Assembly: GCF_020923435.1 (NCBI RefSeq)
Contig: NZ_CP087263.1
Location: forward strand, 4,049,970 to 4,113,969
Source: Brevibacillus humidisoli
GTDB lineage: Bacteria; Bacillota; Bacilli; Brevibacillales; Brevibacillaceae
DNA length: 64,000 nucleotides
Reading direction: 5' to 3'
In this document: positions 1 to 7,952 of the stretch, piece after piece
Layout: each line of letters begins with the position of its first letter
Position numbering within the stretch: the stretch's first letter is position 1
Notes under the pieces: model-generated
What the model was told of the DNA's origin: nothing
What the model saw: the letters and a program-made list of their open reading frames with translations, nothing else
Databases searched by the model: none
Program-made: the position numbers and the translations under genes

Positions 1-190
1 GAATCTGCATGATGATTGTCTCATGGGCCTGGTCCCAGCCGCTCAGGTTGATCCACGGAAGCTGCGACAAGATGATTTTGGCTGTCGACAGATACGGTAT
101 CGCTACGGCCCCTGCTGCCGTTGCGGCAATCATCACGGCTGCCAGCAGAAGGCTGCAAAACAGAAGCAGAGGGAACAGCGACAAGCGCAC
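1..190 (-). CDS. FecCD-type ABC permease, partial (BtuC-like)
   Basis: N-terminal fragment of an iron-siderophore/B12-type ABC permease; the gene runs off the left edge. The proposed start is a GTG whose upstream GAAGGA is spaced 7 bases away. The first ~30 residues form a hydrophobic segment (LFPLLLFCSLLLAAVMIAA), followed by the loop that in this family leads to the first conserved helices. It lies about 40 bp downstream of the substrate-binding lipoprotein on the same strand and shares its cobalamin riboswitch, so B12 import is the likely role. Only 63 codons are visible, so family assignment rests on context plus the N-terminal pattern. Confidence 0.72.
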   Translation of the reverse strand, partial: MRLSLFPLLLFCSLLLAAVMIAATAAGAVAIPYLSTAKIILSQLPWINLSGWDQAHETIIMQI

Positions 191-230
191 GGTGCGATCC
201 TTCAACTCCCCGGTCGCTTTCTTCCGTACC

Positions 231-1238
231 TTACTGATAGAGGACGTTGTATACATCTTCTACACCATTGACGACATACTGGGTAACGGCAGTCAAGTGT
301 TTGCCAGGCACGGTCACGACACGACTTTCCTCTACGGCGGCTACGTTTTTCAGGATCGGATCATTCCGCAGTGTTTCTGCGAAGTTGGGGTGCCCTGGAT
401 TCCAGTCGCTCAACAGGATCACGTCTGGATTTAGTTCAACCACCTTTTCCAGGGAGATTTGCTTCCAGCCCTCGATGCCCGCCTCGGCAGCCAGATTAAT
501 CCCGCCCGCCCTGGTGATGATATCGTCATTGGACGTACCTTTTCCGCCCGTGTAGCCATCGGGCGTGTAGTTGAGCACAGTGGGGCGATCATCGATCTTC
601 TCCACCTTCTCGGCGACAGCGGCCAGCCGGGCATCCATGTCGGCGACGATTTGCTTCGCCTTCTCCTCTTCTCCTACCACTTTGCCAATCGTCAGGATAT
701 TTTCTTTCATCTGGTCAATGGAATCGACAAACGAAAACATAAACACGGTCAAACCGGCATCACGCAGTTGTTTGACGACATCCGGCGACGTATAGCTGGC
801 GACTAAGACGAGATCGGGATTGAGCGCAATAATCTGTTCTGCATTGGAGCTCTCGATTTTAGCCGCAATGTCATCTGTCTGTCCAGCAACGTTGGAAATG
901 CCCGGATCGGTCGAGTACTGGGTGACGGCGACCAGACGCTGTTTATCCACCAGCGAGAGCAAGATCTCATCGGTCCCCAGCGTGACGGAAGCAATCCGTT
1001 CCGGCCGCTTTTCGATTACAACCTCCGCCCCGCTGCCATCTGCCAGTGTGACTGGAAAGCCAGTTTGTTCTCCTTCCCCAGACGTCGCACTCGACGGACT
1101 TGGCTGCTGTGCCGATGGCTGACTTGCAGACCCTGCAGACTGACCCTGCGGAACAGATTGTGCCTCATCGCTCCCGCAGCCAGCCAAGGCGATCAACAGG
1201 AAGACTGCCATCAACAGACTGATCCATTTTTTGTACAT
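231..1238 (-). CDS. Cobalamin-type ABC transporter substrate-binding lipoprotein (BtuF-like)
   Basis: Periplasmic-binding-protein-like lipoprotein of the helical-backbone metal/B12 family, 335 aa. I start at the ATG preceded by GGAGGT with 7-base spacing; an upstream in-frame start would add 12 residues that do not fit a signal peptide. The signal peptide ends in a lipobox LAGC (Cys21), followed by a Ser/Gln/Pro-rich linker to about residue 65. The BtuF/FecB-like domain follows, with the characteristic phrases RIASVTLGTDEIL, LNPDLVLV and LNPDVILLSDW. It would bind the ligand outside the membrane and hand it to the permease that begins next. Placement behind a cobalamin riboswitch and an intrinsic terminator supports corrinoid as substrate. 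A siderophore-type ligand would be the alternative without that riboswitch. Confidence 0.88.
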   Translation of the reverse strand: MYKKWISLLMAVFLLIALAGCGSDEAQSVPQGQSAGSASQPSAQQPSPSSATSGEGEQTGFPVTLADGSGAEVVIEKRPERIASVTLGTDEILLSLVDKQRLVAVTQYSTDPGISNVAGQTDDIAAKIESSNAEQIIALNPDLVLVASYTSPDVVKQLRDAGLTVFMFSFVDSIDQMKENILTIGKVVGEEEKAKQIVADMDARLAAVAEKVEKIDDRPTVLNYTPDGYTGGKGTSNDDIITRAGGINLAAEAGIEGWKQISLEKVVELNPDVILLSDWNPGHPNFAETLRNDPILKNVAAVEESRVVTVPGKHLTAVTQYVVNGVEDVYNVLYQ

Positions 1239-1272
1239 GATTATGACCTCCATCCGATTGTCCGTACCAAAC

Positions 1273-1311
1273 AAAAAAGCATTTCCAACCGGGCAGTGTG
1301 GTCAGAAATGC
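1273..1311 (-). terminator. Rho-independent terminator of the B12 riboswitch platform
   Basis: On the minus strand GCATTTC pairs with GAAATGC around a loop that can itself fold, followed by TTTTTT. It sits between the cobalamin aptamer and the binding-protein start, so the riboswitch probably works by transcription termination when adenosylcobalamin is bound. Confidence 0.75.
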
Positions 1312-1387
1312 CAGTTCAGCCATGAGAATGAATCATCTCGAAACACCCTCACACTTCCCTATCACCCGTAGGTTGCACGTGAATCGC

Positions 1388-1530
1388 GAACAGGCAGGTC
1401 TCCTGACTCAGGTTCATCACTCCTCTGTGCCTTCCCGAACGTATTCAGTGGCTTCATCCAGGGGAACTCACCTTTACAGTGGCGGGGACCGTGTCGGGTT
1501 ATGCACCGAATTCCCTATTAAGCATGGACA
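1388..1530 (-). promoter_or_regulatory. Adenosylcobalamin riboswitch aptamer
   Basis: Read on the minus strand this has the hallmark blocks of the cobalamin aptamer in order: AATAGGGAA, GGTGCATAACC, CCCGCCACTGT, GAAGCCACTGAA and the B12 box GAGTCAGGAGACCTGCC. The B12 box is a near-perfect match to the family consensus. It lies about 150 nt upstream of the BtuF-like gene and is followed by an intrinsic terminator, so B12 should switch off the uptake operon. Limits are approximate. Confidence 0.95.
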
Positions 1531-1596
1531 TGCACCTGTTCGATGGTTATCCGTTTATCCGTCATAATCATAATACGGGAACGTCCGGTTTGTCTA

Positions 1597-2478
1597 TCAG
1601 CTTTGCCGCGTCATGAACACCTGCTCCACAGTGGGTTGAAACCCTGCTGTTGTGAGAAGCTGAACCAACCGCTGACGGGAGGCCGGCAGGTTAAACGTAC
1701 TGCGGCGGCAGGACAGATCGTAAGGAGCAAACAGTTCTGTGAGCGCTGTGCGGATAATCCCGTCAGCATCATCCACTTCCGGATGTGCATCGCACTGCAG
1801 CAGAAAGATCGCCTGCACCGCCCCCGCTTCGTCATAGACCCGTCTATATAAGGCGAATCCAACAACTGCCCCCTTCTGATCGATGACTAGCAGTCCCTCT
1901 CCCTCTTTGGCACTTTGCCATTGGGTCTGCCACGGTGCCAGTCTTGGGTAAAACGGGAGCAGCCCCACTTCACGGGGTGTCACTCTGCGAATGGTGTAGA
2001 GATCCTCACCGCTTTGTGCAAACGGTTCGGCTGTAAATGGACCGGTTCGTTCCAGAAATAAGAGTCGATCGACGACCTGGTAGCCCATTTTGCGATAGAG
2101 GGAGATCGCTGACTCGTTTTGAACAAAAGCCTCCAGGGTTGCCGTGTCCACTCCCTCCTGCTCATACCGTTCCAGGGCGGCTTTGATCATGATTTCTCCG
2201 ACGCCCTTGCCGCGCCACTCAGGAGCCACACAGGTGCCCCCGTTCCACGCCACTTTCCGGCCATGGATCGTCCGCAGCCCGCTCAACGTCAGTCCGGCTG
2301 GCCTGCCTTCAATACATGCGACGACCGATAGCGAGGGGGATAAATCCTCCTGCCCCATCCGGCTGACGAACTTGTCTGCTGTCGTCGACGCATCTACGTA
2401 GTATCCAGTGAACCCTTTGTTCCAGGCTGTAACCGCTTCTTCCAACGTACACTCTGTCAAACGTTTGATCTGAACCAA
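1597..2478 (-). CDS. GNAT family N-acetyltransferase
   Basis: Probable acetyl-CoA-dependent N-acyltransferase of about 293 aa, target unknown. A TTG start is chosen because GAGGAG precedes it by 8 bases; the longer reading adds 20 residues without a ribosome site. The central GNAT motif A is clear (GTCVAPEWRGKGVG, near residues 81-94), followed by the ALERYEQEG helix and the NESAISLYRKMGYQ motif B. The length is about twice that of a single domain, and the C-terminal 130 residues look like a second, diverged GNAT-like half. It is transcribed toward the B12 operon but separated from it by the riboswitch, so it is probably an independent unit. Confidence 0.85.
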   Translation of the reverse strand: MVQIKRLTECTLEEAVTAWNKGFTGYYVDASTTADKFVSRMGQEDLSPSLSVVACIEGRPAGLTLSGLRTIHGRKVAWNGGTCVAPEWRGKGVGEIMIKAALERYEQEGVDTATLEAFVQNESAISLYRKMGYQVVDRLLFLERTGPFTAEPFAQSGEDLYTIRRVTPREVGLLPFYPRLAPWQTQWQSAKEGEGLLVIDQKGAVVGFALYRRVYDEAGAVQAIFLLQCDAHPEVDDADGIIRTALTELFAPYDLSCRRSTFNLPASRQRLVQLLTTAGFQPTVEQVFMTRQS

Positions 2479-2973
2479 CCTTCCCACTCCTCTCCATCTT
2501 AGGCAAGCACATGCACCTATGTGTTCTCTCACCCACAACCAATATTTTACGTTAAAAATATTTTAATCCTATAAGGCTCTCCTTTCAATCCTTTTCCCGA
2601 ACCTTCCCACTTCGTTGAACCTCCTTCATTGAGCGTTCTTTCGTCGATCCGTACTGTCGCCTGATGATTCAGTGAGGGGAGGGTGATCCTGACAATGCCG
2701 ATTTTCGTCGCTATCCTTTGGTTCGGATGAAAGGCTTTTACGGCTTGTTCTTCAGTAAGGCACTGCTTTCTCTCATAGTCTCTGGCTCAACTTCCTGTCC
2801 ATCTACGAAAAGGACAACATACGATATTTTGTTTGTTCAGCGTATATATAGAAAAAACAGACTATTTGGAAAGGATTTTTCTGCAAATAATCGAATAATT
2901 TTGAATGTAAGCGTTTGCCTGAACATTGACCTATGACGCTTGCCCTAAAAAATGCATAAAGGAGGCTTCGTAC
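2479..2973. other. Intergenic region between divergent genes; weak cre-like box
   Basis: Carries the divergent promoters of the GNAT gene (minus) and the CstA gene (plus). TGTAAGCGTTTGCC at 2906-2919 matches the CcpA cre pattern at 10 of 12 informative positions, which would suit a carbon-starvation transporter. An 11-codon open frame (2695-2730) has a good upstream GGGAGGG. I see no RNA gene or repeat. Confidence 0.4.
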
Positions 2974-4704
2974 ATGTCAATCGGTATTGCTGTCGTCGGA
3001 CTGCTCTGCTTTTTCTTCGGTTATCAGTTTTACAGCAAGTTCATCGCCGAGAAAATCTACCGATTGGATCCAACCTTCGTCACCCCTGCCCACCGCTACA
3101 AGGACGGTGTGGATTTCGTCCCGACGAAGAAAGAAATCTTGTGGGGGCACCACTTCACATCCATAGCTGGAGCTGCCCCCATACTCGGTCCGGCTATCGC
3201 CGTCTACTGGGGATGGCTGCCTGCTTTTCTCTGGGTCGTCCTAGGCACGATCTTCGCAGCAGGTGTGCATGACTTCGGAACCCTGGTCATCTCGGCCCGA
3301 CACAAAGGCCAGTCAATGGGCACCCTCGCAAACCGCATCATCGGCCAGCGTGCTAAAATGCTCTTCTTATTCATCATTCTCATCCTTGTGCTGATGGTGA
3401 ATGCGGTGTTTGCCTGGGTGATCGCCAACTTGTTTATCTCTTTCCCCGCTTCTGTCCTGCCGATTTTCATCGAGATCCCGCTTGCCATCTGGATCGGCTA
3501 TCGCGTCTATCGTTCCGGCGGAAGCTTGCTGCTTCCCTCAGTCATCGCGCTGGTCGTGATGTGGGGCACAGCTGTCGTCGCCAGCTATGTGCCTGCTCTG
3601 CAGATCAACTTCGTCGACTACCTGGGCGGTGCCGAAGCGGCAAACGTCTTTATGGGGCTGAACGCCACCGAGACTACCTTTTTGATCTGGATCGTAGTGC
3701 TGTTCGTATACTGTTTCTTCGCTTCCAGCCTGCCGGTCTGGACCTTGTTGCAGCCGCGGGACTACATCAACTCGCACCAGTTGATCATCGGGCTGATTGT
3801 CCTATACCTGGGCCTGTTGTTCCTGGCTCCTGAGGTCACGGCACCAGTCGTCAACTCCAGTGCCAACGACGTATCCTGGTGGCCTCTCTTGTTTATCACC
3901 ATCGCCTGCGGTGCGATATCCGGTTTTCACGGACTGGTCTCGTCCGGCACTACGTCCAAGCAGTTGGATAAAGAGACAGACGCCCGCTACGTCGGCTATC
4001 TCGGGTCGGTCGGTGAAGGGATTCTCGCTCTGATCTCCGTCATTGCCGTTGCCACTGCTTTCTCCGTAGTCGATTTTTCCAGCAAATACGCCTCTTTTGC
4101 CGATGCCAGCAAAAACGGCTTAAGCTCTTTCGTCAATGGCGCAGCCAATCTGGCCAGCGGACTGGCGATTGATCCGACGCTTGGCAAGACGATCGTCGCC
4201 GTGGTTGTGGTTAGCTTTGCCGCGACCACTCTGGATAGTTCGGTACGGCTGATGCGCTATATCATTGCAGAAATCGGCAGTGAATACAAGATCAAAGTAA
4301 TTACCGGCAATCGAACCGCTACAGCGATCGCCGTTCTGGCCAGCGCAGCGTTGGCACTAACACCGGGCGGCGCCAACGGGTTTGGTTCCGGCGGTTATCA
4401 CCTCTGGCCGTTGTTTGGGACCTCCAACCAGCTGTTAGCCGGCATCTCGCTCTTGATCGTCACGATCTGGCTCAAACGATTGGGCCGCAACTACCTGCCG
4501 ACGCTGCTGCCGATGTTGTTCATCCTGTTCGTTACGATCTGGGCGATGGCTCAGCAGGTGTTTACCCAGTGGATGGGCCAGGAAGGCAAAATGCTGCTGT
4601 TCTTCCTCGGTGCCGTCATCCTCGTCTTCGCCGCCTGGATCGTCCTCGAGGCCGTCCGAGTATTTGCCACTGGAAAAGATTATTCCAAGGACATTCCGGG
4701 CTGA
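2974..4704 (+). CDS. CstA family carbon starvation protein (peptide/pyruvate-type transporter)
   Basis: Polytopic membrane protein of 576 aa in the CstA/BtsT family, whose characterised members import peptides or pyruvate. The start is set at ATG 2974 behind AAAGGAGG; the longer frame adds 16 unlikely residues. Family phrases include the N-terminal GYQFYSKFIAEKIY, HHFTSIAGAAPILGPAIAVYWGW, DFGTLVISARHKGQS, GFHGLVSSGTTSKQL and GGYHLWPLFGTSNQLLAG. About 14-16 hydrophobic segments are visible. It is shorter than the ~700-aa enterobacterial CstA, as is usual in Bacillales. It heads a cassette with a thioredoxin-like protein, a cory-CC-star protein and an ArsA-like ATPase, with an intercistronic hairpin after it. 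Substrate is not shown by the sequence. Confidence 0.93.
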   Translation: MSIGIAVVGLLCFFFGYQFYSKFIAEKIYRLDPTFVTPAHRYKDGVDFVPTKKEILWGHHFTSIAGAAPILGPAIAVYWGWLPAFLWVVLGTIFAAGVHDFGTLVISARHKGQSMGTLANRIIGQRAKMLFLFIILILVLMVNAVFAWVIANLFISFPASVLPIFIEIPLAIWIGYRVYRSGGSLLLPSVIALVVMWGTAVVASYVPALQINFVDYLGGAEAANVFMGLNATETTFLIWIVVLFVYCFFASSLPVWTLLQPRDYINSHQLIIGLIVLYLGLLFLAPEVTAPVVNSSANDVSWWPLLFITIACGAISGFHGLVSSGTTSKQLDKETDARYVGYLGSVGEGILALISVIAVATAFSVVDFSSKYASFADASKNGLSSFVNGAANLASGLAIDPTLGKTIVAVVVVSFAATTLDSSVRLMRYIIAEIGSEYKIKVITGNRTATAIAVLASAALALTPGGANGFGSGGYHLWPLFGTSNQLLAGISLLIVTIWLKRLGRNYLPTLLPMLFILFVTIWAMAQQVFTQWMGQEGKMLLFFLGAVILVFAAWIVLEAVRVFATGKDYSKDIPG

Positions 4705-4716
4705 TCCAGATACGGG

Positions 4717-4740
4717 AAGGAGCCGCCCATGCGGCTCCTT
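4717..4740 (+). terminator. Intercistronic hairpin after CstA gene
   Basis: AAGGAGCCGC and GCGGCTCCTT form a perfect 10-bp stem with a CCAT loop, followed by a broken U tract (ATCTTTT). It probably terminates part of the transcription or protects the 3' end of the CstA message, lowering expression of the genes that follow. Confidence 0.6.
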
Positions 4741-4761
4741 ATCTTTTGGGAGATGGTAGCG

Positions 4762-5193
4762 ATGGAAAAGGTGCATGTGCTGTTTGTACGGGAAGCGGAA
4801 CAGCAGATGTCCAACAGCGGCTGCTGCGGCCGTCTCTCCGGTGATCTAATCAACCTCTCGGAAGTGACTGGTGAGCGATTGTTCCGCGAACGCCGCCAGA
4901 TCATGGAGGAGATGGGCCTCCTCTACCGCCGACTGGATGAACAATTCGGGGAGCAAGTGGAGTTGGATGTCATCGATCCACGCAACATCATTCTGTTCGT
5001 GGTTGTTTTGTGGCGGCAGTGGCGCAGAAAAAAAGTGCCGCTGTCGCAGATGCTGATGCACTTCAGCCGTGGATTTCATACAAAAGCGATCTTTGTCAAC
5101 GGCGAACTAGTCGCTGCCGGGGAGATCCCCCGGTATGATCTGATTGCTGACAAAGTTTTGCAAATGCTAACCAGGCAGCGAGAGAGGAAGTGA
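4762..5193 (+). CDS. Small thioredoxin-like protein with a CC pair, unknown function
   Basis: A 143-aa soluble protein that I do not recognise by name. The start at ATG 4762 is preceded by GGGAG at 9 bases; an upstream ATG lies inside the terminator-like hairpin and is unlikely. It begins with a beta strand (VHVLFVREA), then SGCCG at residues 20-24 where thioredoxin-like proteins carry their redox cysteines, a long charged helix, a hydrophobic stretch NIILFVVVLW and a C-terminal strand pair AIFVNGELVAAGEIP typical of that fold. It lies between CstA and the CC-star gene, 4 bp before the latter, so the three small genes form one unit. A redox or metal-handling role is inference. Confidence 0.6.
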   Translation: MEKVHVLFVREAEQQMSNSGCCGRLSGDLINLSEVTGERLFRERRQIMEEMGLLYRRLDEQFGEQVELDVIDPRNIILFVVVLWRQWRRKKVPLSQMLMHFSRGFHTKAIFVNGELVAAGEIPRYDLIADKVLQMLTRQRERK

Positions 5194-5197
5194 AGCG

Positions 5198-5461
5198 ATG
5201 GAGATCAGAGAACGTTGGAAGACGCTGATGCAGGGTTACGAAGAGCTCTTTTACGTCCGCTACCGCAGAGAGATCAGACGGGAAATCCGCAACGAAGAAG
5301 ATCTGTTCCTCTTGCTCTGCTTTTCCGAAATGCTCGGATTGCCCAACCCGGTCTCGTACTATACGCTGGAGCTGTATCCAGCCATCTACGAACGTTTCCA
5401 CGAATGGCATACGCGGATGGGTATGGAGCGCTCACCGCTTGATGACATTCGCTGCTGTTGA
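5198..5461 (+). CDS. cory-CC-star protein
   Basis: An 87-aa protein with the layout of the cory-CC-star family: an N-terminal FYVRYRREIRREIR segment, a middle helix (LFLLLCFSEMLGLPNPVSYYTLEL) and a C-terminus that ends exactly in Cys-Cys followed by the stop. From memory, proteins of this family are repeatedly found beside ArsA-type ATPases, as here, and have no assigned biochemical role. The terminal CC pair could bind metal, form a disulfide or serve as a tag recognised by the ATPase; none of this is shown by sequence. It starts 4 bp after the thioredoxin-like gene, and the ArsA gene follows after about 90 bp. Confidence 0.8.
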   Translation: MEIRERWKTLMQGYEELFYVRYRREIRREIRNEEDLFLLLCFSEMLGLPNPVSYYTLELYPAIYERFHEWHTRMGMERSPLDDIRCC

Positions 5462-5552
5462 ATGAGGACAGCGCAACGGGGCAGCGAATCAAGCATCCGT
5501 ATCCGCCTGCGTCGCTCAGATCAGCACGGTATGCCGGAAAGGGGAATTGGCC

Positions 5553-6482
5553 GTGAAACACTACCTGCAGAGAAAAGTTGTGTTCTTCGGCGGCAAGGGC
5601 GGGGTGGGCAAGACGACCACCTCTTCTGCTTTTGCCCTGCGTGCCGCCGATCATGGAAAAAAAACCTTGCTTGTCTCCACGGACCCCGCCCACAATCTGC
5701 GCGACATCTTTGAGCGGCAGGTCGGACAGGAGCCGACGCAGCTGAGAGAGAATCTATGGGCGCTGGAAATCGATCCACACCACGAATCACACCGCTACAT
5801 CGCATCGGTCAAGGAGAACCTGCGAAAAGTGGTCAGCGTGCAGATGATGAATGAAATCGAGCGGCAGATCGATATCGCCCATGTCTCCCCCGGTGCTGAC
5901 GAATCGGCTCTGTTTGACCGGATCGTCGAGATCATCCAATGGATTGAGACCGATTTTGACTTGATCGTCTTCGACACCGCCCCGACAGGACATACGCTCA
6001 GGTTGTTGTCGCTGCCGGAGTTGATGGGTGCCTGGGTGGACAGTATGCTGTCGCGCCGCCAGAAGGTGATGAGCATGCGGGAGACTTGGCTGGAGGAAGC
6101 GGCTCCTGCCGAAGACCCGATCTATGAGATTCTGACCGCCCGCAAGCTGAAGTTCGCTCGCGCTCGAGAAGTGATCCTCAATGCCAAGCTGACCGCCTTT
6201 TCGTTCGTACTCACCCCGGAGCGGCTGCCGATTGCCGAGACGACACGGGCATTGCCTGTTTTGCAAAAGTATCAGGTACCCGTCGATACCCTGGTTGTCA
6301 ACCGGGTGATTCCCGACGAGGCGGACGGCGAGTTTATCCGACGTCGGCGCGAGCAGGAGAGGAAGTACCTGACCGAGATCGAACAGCAATTCAGCCGTTA
6401 CCGGATCGTCAGGATTCCCATGCTGGAGCAGGATGTGGCCGGATTGGAGGCGCTTGATACCATCGCTGGCCACTTGTTTTGA
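5553..6482 (+). CDS. ArsA/Get3-family ATPase
   Basis: Soluble P-loop ATPase of 309 aa in the ArsA/TRC40 family. I start at GTG 5553, which has AAAGGGG 8 bases upstream, rather than the TTG two codons earlier. The deviant Walker A GGKGGVGKTT lies at residues 13-22, switch I in STDPAHNLRD and switch II/Walker B in VFDTAPTGHTLRLL. It is a single-domain protein, unlike the tandem E. coli ArsA, and no arsenite genes (arsB, arsR, arsD) are near. In this setting it may act on the CC-star protein or help handle a membrane protein, by analogy with Get3, but this is inference. Confidence 0.9.
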   Translation: MKHYLQRKVVFFGGKGGVGKTTTSSAFALRAADHGKKTLLVSTDPAHNLRDIFERQVGQEPTQLRENLWALEIDPHHESHRYIASVKENLRKVVSVQMMNEIERQIDIAHVSPGADESALFDRIVEIIQWIETDFDLIVFDTAPTGHTLRLLSLPELMGAWVDSMLSRRQKVMSMRETWLEEAAPAEDPIYEILTARKLKFARAREVILNAKLTAFSFVLTPERLPIAETTRALPVLQKYQVPVDTLVVNRVIPDEADGEFIRRRREQERKYLTEIEQQFSRYRIVRIPMLEQDVAGLEALDTIAGHLF

Positions 6483-6550
6483 CTTCGCACTCATACAATT
6501 TACAAATGCCGCAACCATTGGTATAGTGTCAGTAGACCAACCACATACTC

Positions 6551-6648
6551 GTTTCGGGGAGCTGGGTGAGCCTGGCTGAGAGGGTACCCGACAGGTACCG
6601 ACCCGTCAAACCTGATCTGGGTAATGCCAGCGGAGGGAATGAAGCTTA
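6551..6648 (+). promoter_or_regulatory. TPP (THI-box) riboswitch
   Basis: Contains the conserved thi-box blocks in order: GGGGAGCTGGGTGAGCC, CTGAGAGGGTACC, ACCGACCCGTCAAACCTGATC and TGGGTAATGCCAGCGGAGGGAA. The closing 3' block is a near-perfect consensus. An intrinsic terminator follows 40 nt later and then the five-gene thiamine operon, so TPP should terminate transcription. Confidence 0.97.
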
Positions 6649-6688
6649 CCATTGTAACAACCCAGGTTGTTATTGTGCGAATCCACAG

Positions 6689-6713
6689 GCTGCCCGCTAA
6701 TGGCAGCTTTTTT
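6689..6713 (+). terminator. Attenuator terminator of the TPP riboswitch
   Basis: GCTGCC pairs with GGCAGC across a 7-nt loop and is followed at once by six T. It is the expression platform between the aptamer and the first thiamine gene. Confidence 0.85.
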
Positions 6714-6776
6714 CATTGCTCTTTGGTGGCGCAGCAGCTAGATTGCCGTGTAGGCAAAAGAAAGGAGATCACGCAG

Positions 6777-7064
6777 ATGCCAATCGTGAATGTAGGTTTT
6801 CAAGTTCTTCCCAAGGTGGCCGATGGCAGCAGCTATGCGGTCGTCGACAAGGCGATCGAGGTCGTGCAGCGATCTGGTGTGAAATACGAAGTGGGCGCCA
6901 TGGAGACCGTGATGGAAGGAGAGCTTGACCAACTGCTGGAGATCGTCAAACGGGCCCAGGAAGCCTGCATCGCCGCAGGTGCTTCCGAAGTGATGACCCA
7001 CATGAAGATCCATTACCGGCCCGAAGGAGTCAGCATGGATGAAAAGCTGGAAAAATACCGGTAA
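6777..7064 (+). CDS. MTH1187/YqgV family thiamine-binding protein
   Basis: A 95-aa ferredoxin-fold protein of the MTH1187/YqgV group (DUF77), members of which bind thiamine. The start ATG has AAAGGAG 8 bases upstream. Family features are the opening strand PIVNVGFQVLP, the SYAVVDKAIEVVQRSGVKYEVGAMETVMEG core and the closing EVMTHMKIHYRPEG. It is the first gene behind the TPP riboswitch and overlaps the permease gene by 26 bp. It probably sequesters or delivers thiamine-type ligands in the cytoplasm; the exact ligand is not shown. Confidence 0.88.
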   Translation: MPIVNVGFQVLPKVADGSSYAVVDKAIEVVQRSGVKYEVGAMETVMEGELDQLLEIVKRAQEACIAAGASEVMTHMKIHYRPEGVSMDEKLEKYR

Positions 7065-7854
7065 GCGAAGCCTCATAGACGATACCCCGCTTACCCGTTG
7101 GGTGTCCATCTTCTTGCCTGGCGGTGTGATGCTGGTACTGTTGATCCTCTGGGAATGGCTGGTGGCCATCACCCGGATTGAAAAGTGGATTCTTCCCAAG
7201 CCGTCGCACATCGTACAGTCGCTCTGGGAGTCGCGAGCACTGATCGCTCAGCACAGCGTACAGACCATCTACGAAGCCCTGCTGGGATTGGCCATAGCGA
7301 TCGTGATCGGAGTCGCGATTGCCGCGATCATCGACAGCTCAGAGTGGCTGCGCAAAGCGTTCTACCCGCTGCTGATCATCTCCCAGACGGTCCCGATTAT
7401 CGCTGTGGCACCGCTCTTTTTTATCTGGTTCGGCTATGGCATCCTGCCCAAGGTGGTCGTCGTCACTCTAGTCTGCTTTTTTCCAGTGGCGATTAATGTG
7501 GCAGACGGGCTGCGGCTCGTCGATCGCGACACCCTGCGGCTGATGGCGTCGATGGGCGCAGGCCGCTGGCAAATCTTCCACATGGTGAAGCTGCCGGCGA
7601 CACTGCCATTTTTCTTTTCCGGGATGCGTATCGCCGGTACCTACAGTGTGATGGGGGCCGTGATCGGCGAGTGGCTGGGAGCGAGCAAAGGACTGGGCAT
7701 CTTGATGACCCGCTCGTCACAGTCGTTCCTGACTGACCGGGTGTTTGCGACGATCGTGGTGATCACCCTGCTCAGCCTGGCTATCTTTGCTCTGATCGAG
7801 GGAGCCGCCCGCTTGTTGATGCCTTGGCATTATCGGCAGAAGCCTTCACCCTAG
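7039..7854 (+). CDS. thiX: ABC transporter permease for thiamine precursor (ThiX-like)
   Basis: Inner-membrane permease of 271 aa in the SsuC/TauC class. About six transmembrane segments are visible. The cytoplasmic EAA loop reads RLMASMGAGRWQIFHMVKLPATLPFFFSGMRI, with the GAxxxxxFxxVxLP-type spacing that contacts the ATPase. It overlaps the thiamine-binding gene and is followed by a ThiY-type binding protein and an ATPase, giving the ThiXYZ arrangement that imports N-formyl-4-amino-5-aminomethyl-2-methylpyrimidine, a thiamine breakdown product. The TPP riboswitch supports this substrate class over sulfonates. Confidence 0.85.
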   Translation: MKSWKNTGKRSLIDDTPLTRWVSIFLPGGVMLVLLILWEWLVAITRIEKWILPKPSHIVQSLWESRALIAQHSVQTIYEALLGLAIAIVIGVAIAAIIDSSEWLRKAFYPLLIISQTVPIIAVAPLFFIWFGYGILPKVVVVTLVCFFPVAINVADGLRLVDRDTLRLMASMGAGRWQIFHMVKLPATLPFFFSGMRIAGTYSVMGAVIGEWLGASKGLGILMTRSSQSFLTDRVFATIVVITLLSLAIFALIEGAARLLMPWHYRQKPSP

Positions 7855-7952
7855 CGCCGACCGAAACGAAGCGAAGCAAGGAAAGATCAGAAGGAACCAT
7901 CTGAATGATGCAACGATTGCATGCAAACGACGAAAGGATAGGAGACAAAAAG

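Noticed and set aside
2870-2900. Possible sigma-54 promoter before the CstA gene (TTGGAAAGG ... TGCA)
   Set aside because: Spacing between the GG and GC elements is 13 rather than 10 bases.
5553-6482. Arsenite efflux ATPase ArsA
   Set aside because: Single domain, no arsB/arsR/arsD neighbours; the CC-star context points to another role.
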